NCBI GenBank assembly: GCA_900491605.1
Contig: UESW01004819.1
Location: forward strand, 582,778-646,777
Length of the DNA: 64,000 nt
Direction: 5' to 3'
From: Calamus simplicifolius
Lineage: Eukaryota > Streptophyta > Magnoliopsida > Arecales > Arecaceae
This document shows positions 56,004 to 64,000 of the stretch, piece after piece. The position numbers and the translations under genes are program-made. Positions within the stretch are counted from its first letter, which is position 1, and each line of letters begins with the position of its first letter. The notes beneath the pieces are model-generated. The model was given only the letters and a program-made list of their open reading frames with translations. It was not told the DNA's origin and searched no databases.

Positions 56004-56549
56004 TGTAAGACTTAATTTGAATATATTGATCACGATATCAAATATGCGGAAATACGATATCAATTTATTTATTATGATCGATAAATACCTCCAGCCATTA
56101 TTATTAATGTTCTTTCCGATGAGGATAAGGAATTCGATCTTCCTTGAATCAGCTACACGGGATCTTGATCTTCCTTCTCTCTAGGGATCTCGATCTTCCT
56201 CCTTCGATGGATCTTGATTGATCTTCCTCCTCCTCTCGATAGATCTTGATTGATCTTCCTCCTCTGGTGATCTTGATTGAGTTCTTCCAATCAACGAGCC
56301 ATCGCACTCTGATGGTGTATGCCCTCAGGATGTGCTCTTGATCAGGGACTCAATGCCTCCGCTTATTAGGTTTTTCTTTTGATAACCTTGTTGAAAGCCT
56401 TAGGAAGGGTTCCCTATTTATACTCAAATCCCTTCACCGCATGCTCCTATCAAGCAAGCGTTCAATATTTAGGGGGGGCTGTTATCACTTCTTAATTAGT
56501 GAAATGATAGTAATAAAATAAGGACCATTAAAAGCGATGGGTTATTACA
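56004..56549 (-). repeat. 5' LTR of an antisense copia element
   Basis: 546 bp on the plus strand from TGTAAGACTTAATTTG to GGGTTATTACA, with matching TGTAA/TTACA termini. A minus-strand TATAAATA box lies at 56415-56422. Near the middle GATCTTGATTGATCTTCCTCC is repeated several times. Together with the primer site this is a good 5' LTR, but its partner on the far side of polyprotein C was not found. Confidence 0.75.
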
Positions 56550-57019
56550 ATATTATGTTATAGTGTGTTTCATTAAATTGTTAGATCTGATAGCATATAA
56601 TTGAAAGAAAATAAGTGGATGAAATTCCTGGACAAGCAAATTCTAGTTATGTGCAATCTATGGTTTCATATGTAAGCAAATGCCATTTAATAATTGTCGG
56701 TTCCGATGAAAAGTCAATTCCTTAGAGTTTGATATTTCTGTTCATATGGTATATGGTGTATATTGAGTAGCATTTAAGAAACTACAGAATAGGTAACCGA
56801 ATGCACACTTAATTCAGTTCACAATCAACTTACTCTGTTTATATGCAACTTTGTGTACTGCGAAAAATTGTCTCTTGGATTTTGGAGGGTTTTTTTCCCC
56901 TAATGCTTTTGTCATATGTTTGCCCAGATGTTTTGGCATCAGGAAACTGCTTATTAATACTTTTGTCTACCTTCCATGATCACAATGTATATGTTTTGGC
57001 ATCAGGTGCCATTTTGCAG
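56550..57019. other. Non-coding segment upstream of the mannosidase exon
   Basis: AT-rich DNA ending in a good splice acceptor (ATTTTGCAG at 57011-57019), so at least its right part is probably intron of the captured or decayed GH47 gene. ATGTTTTGGCATCAGG occurs twice (56929-56945 and 56991-57006). Confidence 0.5.
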
Positions 57020-57216
57020 GTGTGTTTCCTTCCAGGCACCCTTGTGCTTGGTGCAACCAAAGGTATCACAAAGAAAAAGGCAATTGAAGGTCATTTGTTG
57101 ACTGAAAAGACTTGGAGAATTTAAAGCTTGCCGAAGATCTGGCAAAAACATGCTTTGAAATGTATTCTGTAACGTCTACTGGTCTTGTGCATGAAACTGT
57201 TTATTTCCATATTGAG
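57020..57216 (+). pseudogene. Single exon of a class I alpha-1,2-mannosidase (GH47, MNS1/2 type), frameshifted
   Basis: Bounded by acceptor TTTTGCAG and donor GAG|GTGAGC. It reads VCFLPGTLVLGATKGITKKK, then AIEGHLLTEK, and after a one-base loss near 57105-57109 continues ENLKLAEDLAKTCFEMYSVT, STGLVHETVYFHIE. CFLPGTLALGATKG and LAEDLAKTC.EMY..T.TGLAPEI.YFH are signatures of plant Golgi/ER alpha-mannosidase I, which trims Man9GlcNAc2 on N-glycans. The restored exon would be 198 nt, 66 codons. Pro-to-His and Ile-to-Val changes in the usually invariant GLAPEI motif, plus the frameshift and absence of neighbouring exons, mark it as a non-functional fragment. Confidence 0.8.
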
Positions 57217-57249
57217 GTGAGCTTATCAAATTGAAGGGATGTTATTGTT

Positions 57250-58475
57250 AGTAGAATTAACAGCTAATCAAGGGAGCAGAAATGGTAGATTCCAAGGCTG
57301 ATTTGGTGCACAGAAATGATAGATTAATTAGGAGATATAAAAACATCAGTAAAGGAAGACCCCAGATTTCCAACCACAGTAATGGGAAGAGTACTGCCAT
57401 CTGCAATCTGAATATGTTGCTAATCATCATACTTACGAACATCTTGTAAAGCTGCCAAACTTTTAGTCATGTGATTGGAAGCCGCAGAGTCAATTAACCA
57501 AGGAGAAGGAATGAGATGTTTCTTGCCTTGGAGACAAAGAGCAGAAAGGGCAGAAATAATCATCTGTTGAACCTGCTCGGACGTAATGTTAGAAGAAGAA
57601 TTTGGAACTGTGGGCAGAGTGGAAGACATAGGCACAAAAGTGGACTGAACAGCAGTATGAAAAGGAGGAGCAGATTTATTCTGAGGGCGTACACGACAAT
57701 CCTTAAGGATATGACCCTCCTTCTTGCAATAATTACAGAATTTCTTGCTGCAATATTTGGCAATATGCTCAATTTCCTTGTAACTATAACATTATGCTGG
57801 AGATCTAGATCATCCTTTGCCTTGAGCAGTGTATGCTATATTAACCATCTCAGAACCACTAGTGTTTTGATCAAGGCCAAGCTGTGAGGTGAGACGCTGT
57901 TCTTCATGCAAGAGTTCACCTAAATAATCCTCCAAAGAGGGGACGTGTGCGATTGATTAACCCAGCTCGTGCACTTTCAAACTCGGGTCTGAGCTTCATC
58001 AAGAATTGATCCCGTGGCTCTTAGAATGAACCGCTTGTAGCGCTAGCTGCCAAAGCTTCTTTGGGAACCTGAGAATGCACCAATCCAGAATAATTACTCC
58101 ATAAATTAATAAAATCGGAATAAAATTGCTCAATAGAAAGATTTCCCTGGCGATAGTTTCCAATGTCCAACTCCAATTGAAACTTTCGGACATAATTATT
58201 TTGATAATAAATTTGCCGAAGGTAATACCATATTGCCTTAGCAGTAGTGAATCCACGAAGATTGTTGACCATATGATGTTCAACAGAGCTGAGTAGTCAG
58301 GAAGCAATTTTGGCATCTTTGCTTCCCATAAACTAAGCTCCTTGGAATCAGTTGGAGCCTTAGAAGACCCATCCAAATGATCCCATAACTCCTTCCCTTT
58401 TACAAACATTCTGAACTGGAATTCCCAACTGGTGTAATTCTTGCCATTAAGGCAAATAATGGAATTTTCTTCATA
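57250..58475 (-). pseudogene. Copia gag and protease fragment D
   Basis: Minus strand. Gag starts near 58475 (LNGKNYTSWEFQFRMFVKGK, LWDHLDGSSKAPTDS) and continues after a shift through MVNNLRGFTTAKAIWYYLRQ and YRQGNLSIEQFYSDFINLWS. A knuckle-like region follows near 57700-57800, then the protease region with PWLIDSAASNHMTKS and IQIADGSTLPIT (57340-57500). Reading stops at about 57250 without integrase or RT. Frameshifts are near 58310, 58040 and 57800. LTRs were not found, so it is a truncated copia of the RE1/Tto1-like gag type. Confidence 0.82.
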
Positions 58476-58674
58476 ATAATAAAAAAAATTGACAGAGCAG
58501 AGAAATCACAATAGTTACTCTTTAGAATCTGTCAATAGCTACCAAGCAACAGAAAACCAAGAGCCGACAGTCACCAAGCAACCCTCAAAAATAAATTATC
58601 AAAAAATAAAATAAGAAATCAAGAATTCAGACAAGCCAAGAGAAAACCACGAAAATAATTTGTTGCACTGATAT

Positions 58675-59514
58675 TGTTGCTGCTAAAATCTGTCCTCCGA
58701 CTCGAGCGCGATCGAGCTTCGGAGTGGGCTCCCTCTTGAGCGGACCTGCAAAACAGTCCTCACGCGAGAGGCATTGGAGATGGCCCTCCATGGGAGACCC
58801 TTCGATGCTCAAGTCAGTGGGGATCGGCAATCAACAAATATGAGGAGAAGGCTCTCGCTGAAGAGTCTCTCCAGGGTAGTCTTTCGAGAGCTCTGAGCAG
58901 AGCGTTAATGGCGAAAGGGGTGAGCAAAGGTAGATAAAGAGTGGGCCAGTAAACAAGTGCGCATACCTGAGAAGTCGGAAGATGATTGTATTTATAGAGG
59001 ATCACCTGATTCCTTGGAGGCGTCGTGGATTCGAAAGTCGTTAGGATTCAAATCTAGTTTGTTATGAGGTCAGTAAGATTCATATCCGGTTGGTTAGAGG
59101 ATCGATGGCTAGGAGAGCTGGTTGATGTCTTGAGATTTGGCGATTGTGTAGGCTCCAGGCTCTAGGCCACTCTCGGGTGTGATTTTTGCTTGGAATTTAC
59201 GAATTTAAACTCTCCCGCGTTGGATTCCGCAGAGGTGCTTGAGTGCCTGGTCTGGCCGGGGCATAAGAATAACTCGGACTAGGACCGAGGTATAAGGATA
59301 ACTCGGCTGGCGAGGCACGATGGATAGCTTGGCTGGCGAGGCACGGTGGATAGCTTGGCTAGGACCGAGCCATGGTGGATAGCTCGGCTAGGACCAAGGT
59401 ATAGCGGCTGACTCATTTCTAACGGGCGTCGCATAGCGAGTGAGAGCCAGGATTCAGGGTTGATTCTAATCTCTTGCACAATTATTAATGCGATGGCGAT
59501 TTTACCCCTCAACA
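58675..59514 (-). repeat. 3' LTR of the Tat-type gypsy element
   Basis: TG...CA bounded. It contains a minus-strand TATAAATA box at 58989-58996 followed (leftwards) by a GC-rich leader, and a U3 with tandem repeats (about 59268-59400) of AACTCGGCTGGCGAGGCACG / GGATAGCTTGGCTAGGACCG type. Confidence 0.75.
58989..58996 (-). promoter_or_regulatory. LTR TATA box, minus strand
   Basis: The minus strand reads CTATAAATACAATC. Its position within the LTR, with U3 repeats upstream and a GC-rich leader downstream, fits a retrotransposon promoter. Confidence 0.65.
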
Positions 59515-59515
59515 C

Positions 59516-59530
59516 ATGCCCCCCACTCCC
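59516..59530 (-). promoter_or_regulatory. Polypurine tract, minus strand
   Basis: Plus-strand ATGCCCCCCACTCCC is minus-strand GGGAGTGGGGGGCAT, adjacent to the LTR start. Confidence 0.7.
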
Positions 59531-59916
59531 TAGTTCGAAGCGTAGGTTCGGTCGTAGGGAGTATAGTTCTATGTGGCAAGATCTAAATGGAAGGGCCTCG
59601 ATTTAACAACCTGCATAATGATGCCCTAATTAATGTTGCGCGGCTGCCATGCCTTTACGGGATGAATCCGCCGTCTCTTTGGGGCAACGGTTGGGGAAGC
59701 GCCATGTATCAAATCCCGATTTTCATGGCGCCTACGATGGCGGTTCCGGGTGTTTCGATCAAGATGCCTTATCTTCTCTTTAGGATGGTTTCCTTTGGGG
59801 AAAAACAAAGCCGTAACAGCGCCATTCCGTTCGCAATGCTCTTTCATTTCTTCTTGGAGATTCTTGTTCCCATGTTTCCTTTGTAATCTCGCTCGGCATT
59901 TCTTTCGACCAATAGC

Positions 59917-62843
59917 ATGGTGAGTTCTAGCGACATGGCTTCAGAGATTGTTGCTGAGGATTTAGGAAGAATAAGCCAGAAATATGGCATTCCCTCGGAT
60001 ATCCTTTTGCGGCTGCCAGAGCCCGAGCAAGGGTCTCGCAAGAACTGGAGTGTGGGATCTTTCTTTATGAAATAGCCTGAAGGCAGGCCTCTGGTTCCCC
60101 CTTCATCCCCTAGCGAAGGAGATCATGAGGTTTTACAACATCTGTCCGATAATGGTGGCTCCTAATAGCTAGCGCAGCATCATCGGGTTTATCTCGATAT
60201 GCAGCCAGGTTCAGGTAACAGCGACTCTTCCCCTGTTCCATATCATCTGATGTCGGGACGAACTCGGAGTGGTCCTATATCGGACCTTGGAAATCATTCA
60301 AGACGATCATGGATAAGCCGTCATCCATAAAGGAGTGGAAGGTCTGATTTTTTATCGCCGAGGGGAACATCGGCTCCAGCTTCCCGCGGGGATAGGGGAG
60401 CTTTGTCATGGATATGAAAATGCATCCAGCCCTATCCGAACAGAGAAGGAGGACCTAGAGGTCCTTTGTGATGGCCGAATGTTCTCGGCTAATGACTTAC
60501 TATCAGAGGAGGCTCTTTTCGCCGCTGGGCTTAGCCCCATCGACGTACATGGTAAGTCTTTTTTTTTTCCCTTCCATTGATTTCACTCGAGTGAGTATAT
60601 CTCGGTCTAATTGTTCGCCCACTGCGCTTTCAGCCAAGAGATCTGCACTGATGGGCCATATAAGGAAGGAGTTGGGCAAGAGCCCGAGAGGAACTAGTAG
60701 TGTGGAAAGGCGTAAGCCTGAGAAGAAGGTCCGTCTTTCTGAAGAGTGCTCACCGGAGGCTGGGCAAGTCAAGGCTAGCCCGCGCTCCTTACCATCAAAG
60801 AAAAAGGATGTGGGAGAGCTGGCAGTGAGAGAGGGGTTCCCTCAATTGAGGGAAGAAGCGATAGTCATGTCGGAGGAGCAGAGAGTAGAGGAGGACTTTG
60901 GGAAGGTTGCTGAGATCCCTTGTCCTTTGGTGGTGGAGATAGTGGATAGTGACGAGGCTTCGTGTGCTCATCCGGCAATGCCCTCTCCTGGGGATGAGTT
61001 ATTGCCAGGCTCAGCAGAGGTCGGTATCCTGGGGGTTCCTTCCTCGAGCGAGAAGATGTCTCTAGCTTCGGCGAGAGAATAGGAGGGAGCGATTGCAATT
61101 GCTGAGGCGATCGAGGAGAAAACCTCGGACGAGGGGAGAGGACGAGATAAGAATCTTCCAGTTGAAGCTTCTCCCACCGATGTTTCGGGAAAATTGGCGC
61201 CTGGGCTGGCTGAGGTACCCTAGGAATCTCAGGCCAGAATTTTGCTGAAGGAGGCCAGAAGGTTGAAAGCTTCTTAGCTTGAGATCGCCCGGCTTGGTCC
61301 TTCGGACGGGCAGTCCGGTGGTTTGGACCCAGCCATCGAGGTGGCGTTCGCTGCCCTGATGAGGTCGGCGTTGTATCCGGACACGGGTCCTTCGGTGAAT
61401 GAATTTAGACCTAGACCTCATCGACGCCGTGTTTGATCAGCGGAATGTGGCGAAGGATGTCCATCTTCTCCCTGAAATTGACAACTCTGCCCTTATGGGG
61501 CTCGCTAGGTCCTACGCTTCTCGGGTAAGTTGCTATTCCAGAGCAATGGGTGCTTTCTAGGCTGACTTGATTGCACTTTTTTATCATTGTTTCGTTTCAC
61601 AGAGTGCTTTGATCACTAGGGCGCTATGCTGGCGCTTGAATCTGGTAGCAGGGGCTAGTGCCCAGGGTAAGAAAGTCAGCACTGAGCTCATATTGCGAGT
61701 GGAGGCGTCTGACAAACTTGAGCAGGTTTGGATGTCGCCAACGAGAACTTGGCGAGGGTGAGGGGACTGCATCAGGCCGCCCTCGATGACGCGTCCAAGT
61801 TGAGGCTTGAAGTTGAGGAGCTATGCGGGCAACGGACGAGGTATGACAAAGCATGCTTGGAGCTATCGCATATCAAATCTAGGCATGCTAGAGTAATGGA
61901 GACTGTTAAAAAATAGTTTGATGAGAGTCGAGACAGGCTGAAGAAAGAAGCTGTTGAGGAGAGAAATCACTTGAATAGAATGCTCGGCGAGACGGAGAAG
62001 AAGATCCGGCAGCTGCAGCATTGCGTTATCGCCAGGGATGATAGGATCAAATGGCATCAAGAGAAAATAGCCAAGCTCGACGATGAGCTCTCCCAGTCCA
62101 GGGAAGAAGCTAATAGCAGGCAGTCAAGGATCAATGACCTCAAGGACAGGATCGAGCAGGTTAAGGCCAACAAGCTGAGGGCCTTCGGCGAGGTCAAGGA
62201 ATTGACCAGGAGATTAGCTCGGCAGGAGGAAGAGGTACGATGTCATCTCTTTAACTTCCCCTATTATCTTATTACTACACCGGCAACTCTGTGCTGACAG
62301 ATAGAGAAGACGAGACTCGAGGGCCAAGGTCAATTAGAAAGCCTACAAGGAGAACTGGCGTTGAGTCATCGGAGGAGCTCGGAGCTCGAAGGGCAGGTCG
62401 CTGAGGTTGAAGAGCGAGTCGCCTCACTTCAGGGCCAGGTTGCTAAGGCTGAAGGGTAGCTTGCCCTACTTCGGGGCGAACAAGACGCGACCTATGCCAA
62501 GGCTTTCCAGCTTGGCGCGGAGGAGGCTCGAACTAAAATATCTCGGGAGCATCCGGAATGGGACCTCTCCTTTTTAGATGTTGAACCCTTTGAGGCCTGT
62601 ACCCCGGGGGCTGAAGAAGCCGAGTATGAAGATATTTCAGACGTTGATCTTGATGCTATTTTGGGTTTTAGTGAGGCTGCGGCTCCTGAAGGACATTCTC
62701 AGCTTGCCGCGAAGGGAACAACGACTTTTAAAGTAGGCAAAACAAGCCAAGCCCCCTCGAATGTTACCAAAGATGCTGCTGCGACTGATCGGCCCCTAAT
62801 CCTAGAGGGTCGCTCATGTATTTTTTTCTTCTCAGATTTGTAG
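59917..62843 (+). pseudogene. Antisense extra ORF of the gypsy element: Transposase_28 domain plus coiled coil, broken
   Basis: The start is ATG 59917 (MVSSSDMASEIVAEDLGRIS), then YGIPSDILLRLPEPEQ, a stop at 60073, and after a frame change FYNICPIMVAPNS...RSIIGF (60130-60210), the core of the Transposase_28 family. The middle (60640-61080) is acidic and low in order. 61728-62450 is a long heptad-rich coiled coil (LARVRGLHQAALDDASKLRL, IRQLQHCVIARDDRIKWHQE, then LDDELSQSREEANSRQSRIN). A likely intron is 62236-62300. The C-terminus has an acidic EDISDVDLDAILGF motif and ends at TAG 62841. Further stops are at 61081, 61914 and 62458. The biochemical role of this protein class is unknown. It is coded opposite to the retroelement that contains it. 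Confidence 0.7.
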
Positions 62844-64000
62844 TTTGATCGAAATTTTGATGAACGGGTCTTTCGCCTCCACTTGTTTGCCTTTTTGGCC
62901 GATCTTTTTATCTCAAGTTTTCTTCCGGCTGTGAACAATTATAACTCATTCGCGCTCTTAGGTTGGTTAGGTTCGGACTTAAATAAACGTCTCGATCGAG
63001 GCTGAGGTATAGAATGGCCTGGCGCTGCCGAGGAATATAGTTCTAGTCTCGCTCGGAGCGGGTAAGGGAGTTTGTCCTACCGAAGTATTGGATAGTTCGA
63101 CTTGAAATGGCCGAGAATTGTAGGGGTATCCTGGTTAGAGCCGAGGTTAGATAGTTCGGCTTGCCCAAAGTGGAGAAATGGGCATGCTTTCAGCCGAGGT
63201 ACATAAAGTGGTTTTGTTGAAGAGTATTTCGCCTTTGTCAGGGGCATTTACTTCGTTGGCCTTTTCCAATGCAGGTCCTTTTAGCGTACGTGACAAGCAA
63301 TCGATCGCCATTGGATGGTGTCATTTTCGGAGGGGATTTTTCAGGCCTGCCCGTATCTCAACGACCTGTAGTTGATCTCATGCATTTAAGGTTTTTGATT
63401 CGAGATCAGGGGGAGATCCCTTGCCTTTTGTCACGGCTTGGGAAACGCATTTGGCGCACTCCGGGAAGTAATTCTTTTCTTCTGCCCTTCCACATAGCAA
63501 TGGGGTATGCTGTTTCAAATTTCGGGGCTTATTTGCCTATAAATTAGGGAGAACGGGCCGTGTTAGGCTGTCTCTCAGGACTTTGTTCTCCTGTGGAAGC
63601 TCTCATGATGTCTATGTATCTGAGGTTGAGAGTGGAGAGACTGAGTTCTCCTTTTGCAAGTTGACTTCCCTAGATAGCTAGGGTGATGAAGAAGCCGCTG
63701 AAGAGCAGCCCGTCCTCAAGAGAGGAGTTTCGAAGATCATATGGAGAGCGCACGGGAGGTCCGCGAAGATCATATGGGGAGCGCACGTATGCGCTCCCTA
63801 TGTGTCCTTCAACACTTGCCATGGGGACAATGGGAAATGCACGGCATGCATATCCCCATGGTAAGGACGGATTTTTCCTTCTCCCTCGGGCTGGATCCCT
63901 TAGCTTGTCCGACTGGGATATCTTTTGCCTGTGAAGAGGGAGTTGAGAGCAGTGTGGGTCTGCTGGTTCTCTGCCTTTTACGATTGGGCAGCGACCATCA
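62844..64000. other. Gypsy element interior without recognised coding sequence
   Basis: No domain readable on either strand. A plus-strand TATAAATTA lies near 63538-63547. A 24-bp direct repeat (CGAAGATCATATGG(A/G)GAGCGC) occurs at 63731-63754 and 63764-63787; the second copy runs into an inverted repeat GAGCGCA/TGCGCTC (63779-63796). Confidence 0.5.

Larger units (their letters stand above)
58675..64000 (-). mobile_element. Ty3/gypsy element, probably Tat-type, 3' part (runs off the window)
   Basis: An 840-bp LTR at 58675-59514 reads TGTTGAGGGGTAAAATCGCC at its start on the minus strand and ends GCAGCAACA. Directly outside, on the plus strand, ATGCCCCCCACTCCC (59516-59530) is the complement of a polypurine tract, so this is the 3' LTR and the element body lies to the right. 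The region next to it carries an extra ORF on the opposite strand with a Transposase_28 ('putative gypsy type transposon') domain. Such an antisense extra ORF between pol and the 3' LTR is a known feature of Tat-lineage elements. Pol and the 5' LTR must lie beyond 64000; none is visible here. Confidence 0.72.

Noticed and set aside
56843..57019. Extension of the mannosidase frame upstream of 57020 (MQLCVLRKIV...)
   Set aside because: The upstream part has no similarity to GH47 proteins and a consensus splice acceptor sits exactly at the start of similarity, so it is intron.

Overview
This window is plant nuclear DNA, most likely from a repeat-rich monocot. The evidence is GT-AG introns throughout, a multi-exon amino-acid permease of the plant BAT1 family, and plant-type CACTA, Mutator-like, Ty1/copia and Ty3/gypsy elements. 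A palm or other non-grass monocot would fit the long TE-filled intron, but the sequence alone does not fix the species. About nine tenths of the window is transposable element or repeat. One host gene looks complete; two others survive only as single-exon fragments.

Layout. 1-2390 is AT-rich, non-coding DNA with a polypyrimidine/poly-C tract and a 26-bp palindrome. 2391-15517 is a degraded CACTA (En/Spm) transposon. Its subterminal regions are arrays built on the motif GCGACGCA. It also holds a 2.8-kb GATC-rich minisatellite, a 653-bp assembly gap, a GC palindrome/homopolymer array, a cluster of hairpins, a TATA box with a spliced leader, and broken TNP2-like and Transposase_24-like genes. 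15518-19486 is AT-rich spacer. 20351-27137 is an old Ty1/copia element (A) with both LTRs. 27343-31016 is a small antisense LTR-type element that encloses an exon of a MYST histone acetyltransferase. 32181-33152 is a Mutator-like element with long inverted repeats and a near-perfect 9-bp target duplication.

33475-49858 holds the host gene: a BAT1-like amino-acid permease with 8 exons and 523 codons. Its second intron is 12.9 kb and contains a young copia element (B, 35190-40507, perfect 5-bp target duplication) in sense and a decayed Ty3/gypsy element in antisense. A 19-nt microexon follows directly. Downstream lie an antisense copia pseudogene (C, 51054-54700) with LTR-like flanks that do not match each other, a frameshifted single exon of a GH47 alpha-mannosidase (57020-57216), an antisense copia gag/protease fragment (D), and from 58675 to the window end the 3' part of an antisense Ty3/gypsy element of Tat type, with a degraded extra ORF (Transposase_28 plus coiled coil) on the opposite strand.

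How it fits together. Only the permease appears able to make a full protein. The elements account for the rest: they enlarge its intron, carry pieces of other host genes, and generate most of the tandem repeats. No CRISPR array, rRNA or tRNA gene was recognised; the tRNA-Met complementary sites seen are retrotransposon primer binding sites.
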